64,000 nucleotides of DNA from Microcystis panniformis FACHB-1757 (GTDB taxonomy: Bacteria; Cyanobacteriota; Cyanobacteriia; Cyanobacteriales; Microcystaceae). The stretch covers positions 2,418,001 through 2,482,000 of the forward strand of contig NZ_CP011339.1 of assembly GCF_001264245.1 (NCBI RefSeq). Reading direction: 5' to 3'. Numbering within the stretch: position 1 is the first letter of the stretch; each line of letters starts with the position of its first letter. Position numbers and translations under genes: made by a program. The notes beneath the pieces were generated by a model. It was not told where the DNA came from. It did not search any database and was given only the letters and a program-made list of their open reading frames with translations. Below, piece after piece: positions 1 to 7,089 of this stretch.

Positions 1-72
1 GGGGATCAGAGGCAAAATCTATCTTCAATTTAATTATAACTACTTACTTAAAAAATCTGGATTGATACCCCT

Positions 73-422
73 ATGACCGAACTTGCTCAACAAAAATGTC
101 AACCTTATCAATCGGGTTCTTCTCCTATCACTGCCGAGGAAATTACCGCTTTACAGGCTAAAATTCCCGATTGGAATCTCTTAGAATACGAGGGTATTCC
201 CCGTCTGCAAAAACTCTATAAATTTGCCAATTTTCAAGGGGCAATTGCCTTTACTAATGCCGTGGGAGAAGCGGCGGAAAAAGAAGGCCATCACCCAGCT
301 TTATTGACAGAATGGGGTAAAGTTACCGTTTCTTGGTGGACCCATGACGTGGGGGATTACATCAAAATGATTTCATCATGGCTGCCCGTACCGATGATAT
401 TTATCGCCAACAAAATGCTTAA
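73..422 (+). pseudogene. Pterin-4a-carbinolamine dehydratase, frameshifted near the C-terminus
   Basis: The protein matches the 4a-hydroxytetrahydrobiopterin dehydratase (DCoH/PCD) family, which dehydrates the carbinolamine formed by pterin-dependent hydroxylases. The family core is visible: GHHPALLTEWGKVTVSWWTH, with the paired histidines of the pterin site and the later H. After THDVG the frame breaks. Reading one extra G in the G5 run at 351-355 restores the usual ending (GGLHQNDFIMAARTDDIYRQ and a few more residues) and a TAA at 420-422. As written, the frame runs on to 459 with an unrelated tail. The restored end overlaps the convergent neighbour by a few bases. Family call is firm; whether the lesion is real or a base-calling error cannot be decided here. 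Confidence 0.85.
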
Positions 423-1297
423 TCGTAGGCACGAATCATCGCTTGGGTTCCCTGTTTAATGCCCTTGCCTTCGTCCAATTCCGCTACTACTTTAAATAGA
501 GTTTCCGCTAAATCTGTCCCGGGCAGAATTTCCCCGGCTGTCTGGGCAGTTTCTTTGACTAATCGCAAATCTTTCAAAATATGTTCAATCATAAAAGCCG
601 GCTGTAAATCTTGGGCGAGGATTTTTGGTCCCAAATTTTCCAACGCCCAAGAACCTGCCGCCCCCGTTTTACAGACTTCTATGACTAAATTGGGGTCTAA
701 TCCTTGAATTTTTGCCATTTTTAGAGCCTCACACAGTGCCACCATGTGAACCGCCCCCAAGACTTGATTACAGAGTTTTACCGCTTGTCCGTTGCCAATT
801 TCGCCACACCAGCGAATAGTTTTGCCCATGGCTTGAAAACAGGGCAAACAAGTCTGAAAATCCGCTTCTTTCCCCCCCACCATAATGGTTAAAGTGCCGT
901 TTTTCGCCCCAATATCGCCCCCAGAAACGGGAGCATCGAGAAAACGGAGATTATTTTCCTCTAGCTTTTTACCAATCATCCTAGCGGCTTGAGAGCCAAT
1001 GGTACTCATATCCACCACCAGAGTTCCCACCGCTGCCGATTCCACGACACCCCCCGGTCCCAAAATTACCGCTTCCACGTCAGGCACATCCCCGACGCAG
1101 GTAAAGACAATCTCGGCATCCCTGACGGCGGCGGCAATATTAGAACAAATGTTCGCACCAGCTGCCCCAGCAATGGTTATCCCCGGCGCTTCTGGGGTAC
1201 GATTCCAAGCATTGACAGCAAAACCCTGACGGACAAGATTAGTCGTCATCGGCGCTCCCATTACTCCTAATCCTAAAAAGGCAATTTTTTGACTCAT
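419..1297 (-). CDS. NAD(P)-dependent 3-hydroxyisobutyrate dehydrogenase-like oxidoreductase
   Basis: Beta-hydroxyacid dehydrogenase family, about 292 aa. The N-terminal Rossmann fold opens with IAFLGLGVMGAPM. The family substrate-binding signature DAPVSGGDIGAKNGTLTIMV follows at about residue 120, and the catalytic lysine is expected in GNGQAVKLCNQ. The C-terminal all-alpha domain ends in GIKQGTQAMIRAYD. I chose the ATG at 1297 (MSQKIAFLG) because the fold starts directly after it; an in-frame start 15 bases upstream is possible. Members reduce or oxidise short hydroxy- or semialdehyde acids (3-hydroxyisobutyrate, tartronate semialdehyde, succinic semialdehyde); the substrate here cannot be told. 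The gene converges on the pterin dehydratase gene. Confidence 0.85.
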   Translation of the reverse strand: MSQKIAFLGLGVMGAPMTTNLVRQGFAVNAWNRTPEAPGITIAGAAGANICSNIAAAVRDAEIVFTCVGDVPDVEAVILGPGGVVESAAVGTLVVDMSTIGSQAARMIGKKLEENNLRFLDAPVSGGDIGAKNGTLTIMVGGKEADFQTCLPCFQAMGKTIRWCGEIGNGQAVKLCNQVLGAVHMVALCEALKMAKIQGLDPNLVIEVCKTGAAGSWALENLGPKILAQDLQPAFMIEHILKDLRLVKETAQTAGEILPGTDLAETLFKVVAELDEGKGIKQGTQAMIRAYD

Positions 1298-1387
1298 AAT
1301 TTTGGTAATCAAGGGAAAGGGGAGGTGTGGGGTGTATTTTCATTGAACAGTAATCAGTGAACAGTGAACTGATAACTGATAACTGTT

Positions 1388-3304
1388 TTAGGATTCTACC
1401 ATTTGCAGAAATTGGGCTTCTGAAATGGTTTTTATGCCTAATTTTTGAGCCTTTTTGAGTTTCTCACCGGGAGCTTTACCGAGGAGAATATAATCAGTAT
1501 TCGCACTGGGGGAACCGGTAACAGTACCACCGACATTAATAATCAATGATTTCGCTTTCTCGCGACTGATTTTGCTGAAGGTTCCTAGTATAACTAGGCT
1601 TTTTCCCCTTAGGGTATTTTCGGCGGATTCTTGACTGGTTTGGACTATCTCCGCTGCGGGTTGCACTTCTAAACTTGTATCGGCAACCGGTATTTTTTCT
1701 GCTGCTACTACCGGAGTTTCCTCGGCAATCACCGGGGGAGTTTCCTCGGCAATCACCGAGGGGGTTTCCTGCTCTTCTACTACCGGAGTTTCACTAATAA
1801 TTGCTTCTGGTTCATTAGTGGTAATAGGGGTAGTTTGTTTAGAGAAATCGTCTCTTTCTTGCTGTAGGTTTTGAATTTTAACCTCTAAAGCGGCGATTTC
1901 TTCTTGCTTAGTTCCTAACTCACCCTCGAACTTAATTTTTTCTTTTTCTAAAGCTTTAGCTGCCGTTTTTTGGGCTTCTAAATCTTGAGTTAGTTGGCGA
2001 TTTTGTTGGCTTAATTCCTCGATATGACGGGAAGTTGTGGTTTCTAATTGGTCTTTTTCGGCACTTAACTGGTGTAGTTGAATCTCTAAATTAGAAATGT
2101 TTTCCCGATAGGTTTCTAGCTGTTGCGGTAACTGGGTTAATTCCTGTAATTGCCCTTCTAAATCAGCAATTTTTGCCTGAGAATCAGCCAATTGTTGGGG
2201 TAACTGGGTTAATTCCTGTAATTGCCCTTCTAAATCAGCAATTTTTGCCTGAGAATCAGCCAATTGTGGCGGTAACTGGGTTAATTCCTGTAATTCACCT
2301 TTTAAATCAGCAATTTTTTCGGCAGCAGTGGTTAATTCTGCCGATAATTCCCCTTTCTGGACTTCTAAAGCTTGTAACTCCAGTTTAGCTGCTTCGAGAC
2401 GAGCGCCGAGACTGTCCTTTTCGTCGGTTATGGCCGCCACTTGAGCGACGGTTTCTTGCAGTTTTATAGTTAAATTGTCGCATTCTTGCCCTAAAGAGAG
2501 CGATCGAGTTTGACTTGCGGCTAAATCTTCGCTGAGAGACTTTTTTTCCTGCTCTAACCCAGTAATTTGACCCTGTAAGCTGGCTATTTCTTGCTGTCCT
2601 CGCTCATACTGTTCTGTTTGGTGAGCCAGATTCTGTTCTAAGGTTTGAATTTGACCTTGCCAGCTGGGAATTTGGGCGGCTAAATCGCTTAATTCTCGGT
2701 TTTTATGCTCTAAATCGGCCACTTTTGCCCTTAATTCCTCGGCTTTTTCTAGCTCTTGCTGTAAGAGAGTTTTATCCTGTTCTAGGGTCTGAATTTGACT
2801 ATAGAGAGAGGTGGTCTGTTTTTTGGTCAAATCAAATTGACGGTTAATTTCACCTTTTTGCTGCTCTAAAGTTTGAATCTGTGCCTCTAGGCTAGTAATT
2901 TGGGCTTTTTCTCCCTCTAACTGCTCCATCAGACCAGCTTTCTCCGCTTCTATTTCCTTAGCGGTGGTTTTCAGTTGTTCAATTTCACTCTCACCTATCT
3001 GGACAGCTTGCTGGAGGGACTGGAGAGAATTTTCTAAATCCGTAGCTTTGTGCTGTAATTGGGCGGAATGTTGTTCTATGTAAATTATTTTGGCGTGCAG
3101 CTGCTGATTTTCGTCTTTTAACTCTGATTGCGCCACGTCTAAACCCTTGACTTGAGCCAACAAATCTGCGTTACTTTGCTGTAATTGCGCTTGTGCGGCT
3201 AAAAGGGCGGTATTTTTGCTGACGAAACCAGAGCGCGACCAGAGGAATAGTCCTCCGAAAACAGCACTTAAACCTAATCCCTCATAAATTAATTCGTTGA
3301 GCAT
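1388..3304 (-). CDS. Long coiled-coil protein with N-terminal membrane segment and C-terminal BRCT domain
   Basis: About 638 aa. The start at 3304 is chosen because AGGAGGG lies seven bases upstream. Residues 8-22 (LGLSAVFGGLFLW) form a short hydrophobic segment. Some 480 residues of Q/E/L-rich heptad coiled coil follow, containing tandem 24-residue repeats. A Pro/Glu/Val-rich linker (repeats of EETPPVIA) then leads to a C-terminal BRCT domain of about 75 residues (GKSLVILGTFSKISREKAK, GGTVTGSPSANTDYILLG), of the type found at the end of NAD-dependent DNA ligase. A BRCT on a membrane-anchored coiled coil suggests a scaffold, perhaps linking the envelope to DNA or to phosphoproteins; that role is inference. 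Confidence 0.75.
   Translation of the reverse strand: MLNELIYEGLGLSAVFGGLFLWSRSGFVSKNTALLAAQAQLQQSNADLLAQVKGLDVAQSELKDENQQLHAKIIYIEQHSAQLQHKATDLENSLQSLQQAVQIGESEIEQLKTTAKEIEAEKAGLMEQLEGEKAQITSLEAQIQTLEQQKGEINRQFDLTKKQTTSLYSQIQTLEQDKTLLQQELEKAEELRAKVADLEHKNRELSDLAAQIPSWQGQIQTLEQNLAHQTEQYERGQQEIASLQGQITGLEQEKKSLSEDLAASQTRSLSLGQECDNLTIKLQETVAQVAAITDEKDSLGARLEAAKLELQALEVQKGELSAELTTAAEKIADLKGELQELTQLPPQLADSQAKIADLEGQLQELTQLPQQLADSQAKIADLEGQLQELTQLPQQLETYRENISNLEIQLHQLSAEKDQLETTTSRHIEELSQQNRQLTQDLEAQKTAAKALEKEKIKFEGELGTKQEEIAALEVKIQNLQQERDDFSKQTTPITTNEPEAIISETPVVEEQETPSVIAEETPPVIAEETPVVAAEKIPVADTSLEVQPAAEIVQTSQESAENTLRGKSLVILGTFSKISREKAKSLIINVGGTVTGSPSANTDYILLGKAPGEKLKKAQKLGIKTISEAQFLQMVES
2137..2310 (-). 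repeat. 72-bp tandem repeat inside the BRCT coiled-coil gene
   Basis: Two near-identical 72-base units (2137-2208 and 2209-2280) and a third partial unit encode 24-residue coiled-coil blocks (LADSQAKIADLEGQL then QELTQLPQQ). Because the period is a multiple of three, copy-number change alters coiled-coil length without breaking the frame. Confidence 0.85.
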
Positions 3305-3393
3305 ATCTACCCTCCTAGACAAGCGAAAAACAGTCACCTAACCGAACTGATGCGGCAATTTTGGTTATAGACCTACATCTCTACTTATATCAG

Positions 3394-3573
3394 TTACGGG
3401 GTGCATTCGGGGGAAGGGGGGGGAAAAGTCACTTCTTTCATCCCGGTGTAAAAAGGTGATTTAGCTATTCGCGTTATGCTAATTTGTACCTGATCCCATT
3501 CTTGGGTGATTTCCAGGTTGATTTCTTCCTGATGGTCAAAATAGTAGCCTATTGCCGCAGGAACTTCGGCTGA
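3394..3573 (-). pseudogene. C-terminal remnant of a DUF433-like antitoxin gene
   Basis: On the minus strand an open stretch reads EVPAAIGYYFDHQEEINLEI and then EWDQVQISITRIAKSPF before a stop at 3394-3396. The 'AA..YYFDH.EEI..EI' pattern resembles the C-terminal helix of DUF433-type antitoxins. No start or N-terminal domain remains: the upstream sequence turns into a short dispersed repeat (TTATCCATTGTCA) that also flanks the fossil at 4498. The family call is tentative. Confidence 0.35.
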
Positions 3574-3775
3574 TAATTATCCATTGTCAATTGCCTATTA
3601 TCCATTAAAAACGCGATCGCCTTTTGACCTTTGACCCCTTCCCCTTGAACTGCGATCGCTGATTTGTTGATAGTCAATAATTGATTGAAAAAACACGGAT
3701 GAGAAGCTAGGGACATTTTTTCTGGGCCAAGTCGCTAGAATGGGACTAGACTCCTCAAGCTTGAAGAATCTCCCT

Positions 3776-4429
3776 ATGTCAGACGCTGTAACGCTCGCCG
3801 ATATTTACAAGTTATTTGAAAGAACTGAGGCCCAATTTGCCGAGTTTCAAAAGGAAGCTGATCGCCGCAGTGCCGAAGCTGATCGCCGCAGTGCCGAAGC
3901 TGATCGCCGCAGTGCCGAAGCTGATCGCAGCAGAGAGGAAGCTAATCGCACGATGGAAGAATTAAAAAAACAGGTACAAGAAACGACCAAAGCCGTTAAT
4001 AACCTAACAACACGCTGGGGTAGATTCGTTGAAGAAATGGTAGAGCCTGCGGTTGTGCGTTTATTTCAGGAACGGGGCATTGATGTCACCCAAACGATGA
4101 GTCGCTTGAAAAGTAAGCGTTCTGGGGCGGCAATGGAGATTGATATTGTGGCGGTGAATGGGAGCGAGTTGGTGGCTGTGGAATGTAAATCTCGACTGTC
4201 GAGGGATGATGTAGATGATTTTGTCAGCCGATTACAGCGATTTAAGGTTGCTTTCCCCCAATTTCGAGAGTTTCGGGTTTATGGGGCAGTGGCAGGCATT
4301 GAAATTGATCAGGGGATAGATGTCTATGCCTATCGGCGCGGTTTGTTTGTGATTAAGCAATCGGGGGAAACGGTTAAAATTATCAATGATGCTCAGTTTC
4401 AACCTTTGGGTTTTGCTGAAGGTGTTTAA
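3776..4429 (+). CDS. PD-(D/E)XK-like nuclease-fold protein with coiled-coil N-terminus (DUF3782-like)
   Basis: About 217 aa from the ATG at 3776 (MSDAVTLADIYKLF); an in-frame ATG at 3740 would add 12 residues. The N-terminal third is a charged coiled coil with three exact 7-residue repeats (EADRRSA), encoded by 21-bp units at 3857-3919. The C-terminal half carries the restriction-nuclease-like core: E in FVEEMVEP, D in MEIDIVAVNG, and E-x-K in VAVECKSRLSRDDV. This matches a widespread cyanobacterial family (DUF3782-type) whose substrate is unknown. The core residues look intact, so nuclease chemistry is plausible but unproven. Confidence 0.7.
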   Translation: MSDAVTLADIYKLFERTEAQFAEFQKEADRRSAEADRRSAEADRRSAEADRSREEANRTMEELKKQVQETTKAVNNLTTRWGRFVEEMVEPAVVRLFQERGIDVTQTMSRLKSKRSGAAMEIDIVAVNGSELVAVECKSRLSRDDVDDFVSRLQRFKVAFPQFREFRVYGAVAGIEIDQGIDVYAYRRGLFVIKQSGETVKIINDAQFQPLGFAEGV

Positions 4430-4497
4430 TCTCTTTTTTAAGAAGGCGTAATTTTGCGATCGCCCTTTTAATTAATAATGAATAGTTGATAATTATC

Positions 4498-4586
4498 CAT
4501 TGTCAGGAGTCATTTGGGAAACCATTATAGAAATAAAAAACATTAAACAAAAAGCCAGAAATTTAATCGATAAATTGCCAGATAAG
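4498..4586 (+). pseudogene. Truncated duplicate of the antitoxin gene at 6036
   Basis: This stretch is almost identical to the ribosome-binding site and first 25 or so codons of the antitoxin gene at 6036-6236 (KNIKQKARNLIDKLPD). The ATG is lost (ATA here) and homology stops abruptly after the codons for LPD. It is a dead partial copy, followed at once by a dispersed repeat. Confidence 0.8.
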
Positions 4587-4606
4587 TGGGTGGGTGGAAT
4601 TAAATA

Positions 4607-4702
4607 TAAGATAAACGTAGGTTGGGTTGAAGCATGAAACCCAACGCCCGCTCATGTTACGCTACTGCTAACCCATCCTACAAATAATTGTGTCTCCCTA
4701 CT
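4607..4702. repeat. Dispersed inverted-repeat element (GTAGGTTGGGTT ... AACCCATCCTAC)
   Basis: The same sequence occurs inverted at 22887-22975 with a few differences. Its inner part has imperfect terminal inverted repeats, GTAGGTTGGGTT and AACCCATCCTAC, and an inner palindrome around the GGGCGTTGGGTTTCATGC segment. It looks like a small non-coding MITE. The remaining sequence up to 4870 is AT-rich, with no gene I can recognise. Confidence 0.7.
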
Positions 4703-4870
4703 TAGTTCTACATGGTATGATACACAGGTAAATTAAATGTAATTTATTATGTTTAATTAGTAGTGATAGAATTGGTGCGTTACGGCGGATTGTTAGTTTT
4801 ATTTTATTATCCAAATTAGTAACCGCAAACACGCAGCCTACACTCTACAGCAGCTTAACAGGAGTCGCAC

Positions 4871-5056
4871 TCATGGTTCTGGTATTTGTAAATCTCGACA
4901 AATTTTTCGCGTCAAGAATTCATTGATTTCACGATGGCGCGGAATGGCTGAAGATTTCTGATTGACACGATTTACATAAATCGTATGATTGCCGCCTTCT
5001 CTTAAGAATTCACAGCCATAAGCTTCTAAATGACGAATTAAGTTTATACGTTTCAT
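4871..5056 (-). CDS. hicA: HicA-type mRNA interferase toxin
   Basis: 61 aa, the usual size of HicA. It has the dsRBD-like fold pattern with the catalytic histidine in EGGNHTIYVN and the C-terminal INEFLTRKICRDLQI helix. HicA toxins cleave mRNA when freed from HicB. Its start overlaps the stop of the upstream hicB by four bases (ATGA), indicating translational coupling. Gene order here is hicB then hicA, the reverse of the second HicAB locus at 41.5 kb. Confidence 0.85.
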   Translation of the reverse strand: MKRINLIRHLEAYGCEFLREGGNHTIYVNRVNQKSSAIPRHREINEFLTRKICRDLQIPEP

Positions 5057-5277
5057 GCAGCCCAGAAAGTAACAGACTCTCGAATCACTTCTTGTCCTTG
5101 CAGTTGCTCTTCAGCTAACATACGATTAGCTTCTAAAACTAGCTCAATTGCTTCTTCTAAATTGCTTCTAGTTTCTTCTAGAGTCTCTCCTTGAGTATTA
5201 GCTCCTGGCAATTCTTCGACAAAACCAATATAGCCTTCGGGAACTTTCTGGAATATTTTTGTTAGTTTTAGTTGCAT
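5053..5277 (-). CDS. hicB: HicB-type antitoxin
   Basis: 74 aa. It shows the partial RNase H-like HicB fold: a beta-rich start (YIGFVEELPGANTQGETLEE) followed by the ETRSNLEEAIELVLEANR helix. It is the first gene of the pair and is expected to bind the HicA encoded just downstream and to repress the operon. No separate DNA-binding domain is visible in the C-terminus. Confidence 0.85.
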   Translation of the reverse strand: MQLKLTKIFQKVPEGYIGFVEELPGANTQGETLEETRSNLEEAIELVLEANRMLAEEQLQGQEVIRESVTFWAA

Positions 5278-5322
5278 GATTTACCTCAGAATTTTAAATT
5301 ATATCACCCACCATCATTAAAG

Positions 5323-5571
5323 TTAGCGGTGCGTTACGGCTGCTGAAGTGAAGCTAACGATATAATCGGATACAGCCCAAGCTGCATAATTAAGAGCCTG
5401 ACGAATATCTTCCTCCTCCAACTCTGGATAAGCCTCTAAGATTTCCTGAATAGATAACTGACTAGCCAACAGTTTCAAAACAAATCCTACAGTGATACGC
5501 ATTCCTCGAATCATTGGCTGTCCAAGACATATTTGTGGATTAACAGTAATACGGTCTAGCTCTCTAATCAC
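5323..5571 (-). CDS. DUF433 domain protein (antitoxin-like)
   Basis: 82 aa. I place the start at the GTG at 5571 because AGGAG sits seven bases upstream; reading further upstream runs into a MITE. The DUF433 core is clear: DRITVNPQICLGQPMIRGMR and ITVGFVLKLLASQLSIQEIL, then PELEEEDIRQALNYAAW. DUF433 proteins are winged-helix-like and often serve as antitoxins beside PIN-type toxins (DUF5615). No toxin gene is adjacent here, so this copy looks orphaned. Confidence 0.8.
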   Translation of the reverse strand: MIRELDRITVNPQICLGQPMIRGMRITVGFVLKLLASQLSIQEILEAYPELEEEDIRQALNYAAWAVSDYIVSFTSAAVTHR

Positions 5572-5592
5572 CGTGGAACTCCTGAGATAAAC

Positions 5593-5779
5593 GGCTCTTC
5601 GGTAATTGTTATGCAATGGACGGGGGTTATAAGGGATAGAAACCTTATATAGAAAGGCATTTAGCGATTTTTGTCAATTATTTTTGATCTAGAGCGAACT
5701 AATCAATTAAGTCTCTTACCAGATAAGGATTTAGTCGATTTATGCCCCCCTATCGAACCATACCAAGTAACGAAGAACC
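5593..5779. mobile_element. 187-bp ISL3-type MITE with 8-bp target duplication
   Basis: The element begins GGCTCTTCGG and ends AACGAAGAACC, matching the termini of the ISL3-family elements in this window. It is flanked on both sides by the exact 8-bp repeat AGATAAAC (5585-5592 and 5780-5787). A second copy of equal length is at 24210-24396. It encodes no transposase. It sits just upstream of the DUF433 ribosome-binding site, separating that gene from its former promoter region. Confidence 0.9.
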
Positions 5780-6035
5780 AGATAAACTCCTCCTGTATTG
5801 TTACATACAGCAATGAATGTTGAGCAAGTTTCTGCGCTGCTGCGTGTGAATTAAGCGGCGACGAGAGTAAATATACAGCATTTATCCACCAACTAACACC
5901 AATCACGGGTTGAGGTTTCGTTGAGGACATCGAGAGGGAAAAGCCTTTTTGGATATTCTGAGCGTTAGCGGTGGTTTTAGAATACACCATCTCTAGGAGC
6001 CTATCTTGCTATAATGTAAACTGTCAGGAGTCATT
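5780..6035. other. Intergenic remnant with a palindromic segment shared with 40.05 kb
   Basis: No gene seen. The segment TATTGTTACATACAGCAATG at about 5799-5818 recurs near 40053-40072, showing that pieces of this TA region were copied to the later TA region. The last part carries the CAGGAG ribosome-binding site (6025-6030) of the next gene. Confidence 0.5.
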
Positions 6036-6236
6036 TTGGAAACCATCATGGAAATAAAAAACATTAAACAAAAAGCCAGAAATTTAATCGATAAATTGCC
6101 GGATAATTCTACATGGGATGATTTGATGTATGAGATTTATGTGAGACAGGCAATTGAAGCAGGATTAGCCGATAGTGAGGCGGAAAAGGTTATTTCTGTG
6201 GCAGAAGTACGCACTAAGTTCAAGCTAGAGCCATGA
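6036..6236 (+). CDS. Antitoxin of a ParE/RelE-type pair
   Basis: 62-66 aa. Two starts are possible: TTG at 6036, only five bases after CAGGAG, or ATG at 6048. The protein is acidic and helical (KARNLIDKLPDNSTWDDLMYEIYVRQAIEAGLADSEAE), typical of a cyanobacterial antitoxin family found upstream of ParE/RelE toxins. Its stop overlaps the toxin start (ATGA). A truncated duplicate lies at 4498-4586. Confidence 0.8.
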   Translation: METIMEIKNIKQKARNLIDKLPDNSTWDDLMYEIYVRQAIEAGLADSEAEKVISVAEVRTKFKLEP

Positions 6237-6523
6237 AAGTTTTCTGGACAGAAACCGCCGTTAATCATTTATCATCCATCTACAACTACATATCACAAAA
6301 CTCCCCTCAATATGCTCAAAGACTGGTGGAAAGATTGACCAGACGCTCAGAACAGATTGCTAATTTTCCCTTTTCGGGTCGTCTTGTTCCGGAGTTTGAA
6401 ACTGAGCAGATCCGAGAAGTTATCGAGGGTTCTTATCGCATAATTTATTATATCAAGCCTGAGCAAATCGATGTTATTGCGGTACTTCATGCTGCCCGAA
6501 ACATTGAAAATCCACAAGATTAA
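6233..6523 (+). CDS. ParE/RelE-family toxin
   Basis: 96 aa, standard for the family. The RelE/ParE fold is visible: WTETAVNHLSSIYNYISQ, then ANFPFSGRLVPE, the conserved arginine region REVIEGSYRIIYYI, and the C-terminal strand IDVIAVLHAARN. The RIIYYI...VIAVLHAAR ending is more typical of ParE, whose members poison gyrase, than of ribosome-dependent RelE, but the target cannot be assigned from sequence. Translation is coupled to the antitoxin by a four-base overlap. Confidence 0.85.
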   Translation: MKVFWTETAVNHLSSIYNYISQNSPQYAQRLVERLTRRSEQIANFPFSGRLVPEFETEQIREVIEGSYRIIYYIKPEQIDVIAVLHAARNIENPQD

Positions 6524-6555
6524 CGATAATCCAAGACCATTGGGGGAGTAAATTA

Positions 6556-6860
6556 ATGGCAGCAGTGAAGATTACCAAAAAAGGGAAGAAAGCTCCAACG
6601 GGTTAGCTATCCCTCTGGGAGGAGTGGGAGGCCAATAGTCCAGAAATTATTGAGGTGGCTCATCAGTTCATCTTGACTAATTGTCACAACCCGCAGCGGG
6701 CGATATTTCTCGATTGATCTTAAATCTTTGGTTGAGACTGCAAGAAAGCAGGGTGCAGGGGAGAAAGTTGAAAACCCATCTCCCCTGGCCTCGTATTATT
6801 ATCCGAGAAGTATTGAGTTCCAGGGCATTGATCGGCTTAACTATACCAAGGGCATCTAAC
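6556..6860 (+). pseudogene. Decayed gene of unknown function with in-frame stop and frameshift
   Basis: An ATG at 6556 with a GGGAG upstream opens MAAVKITKKGKKAPTG, then TAG (6604-6606). The same frame continues LWEEWEANSPEIIEVAHQF and CHNPQRAIFLD to TGA at 6715. The neighbouring frame then carries on convincingly (IDLKSLVETARKQGAGEK, ASYYYPRSIEFQGIDRLNY) to a stop at 6858-6860. This looks like one gene of about 100 codons inactivated by a nonsense codon and an indel. I do not recognise the family. Confidence 0.5.
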
Positions 6861-6932
6861 GGTGATGAGTGATCGGCACAAAGATGGCAGCTCGAAGACA
6901 CTACAATTGACAAACCTGTAAATCCATGTTAC

Positions 6933-6962
6933 AATTGATAATTGATAATTGATAATTGATAG
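6933..6962. repeat. Short tandem AATTGAT repeat
   Basis: The heptamer AATTGAT is repeated about four times in the AT-rich gap before the GAF-protein gene. The rest of 6861-7089 holds no recognisable gene; AAGGAG at its end is the ribosome-binding site of the next gene. Confidence 0.7.
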
Positions 6963-7089
6963 ATAAAACTATCATTAGCATGATTGTTCTTAATTAACCA
7001 TAATACTTTTATTCTCATCAGCCTCGATATTTCAGTTTGAGTGTGATGGTAATCTTGAGTAAATTGACTAAATTTCAAGGAGCAACTAA

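Noticed and set aside
5703..5990. 95-codon minus-strand frame
   Set aside because: It crosses the MITE and the adjacent non-coding sequence; no ribosome-binding site and no recognisable domain.
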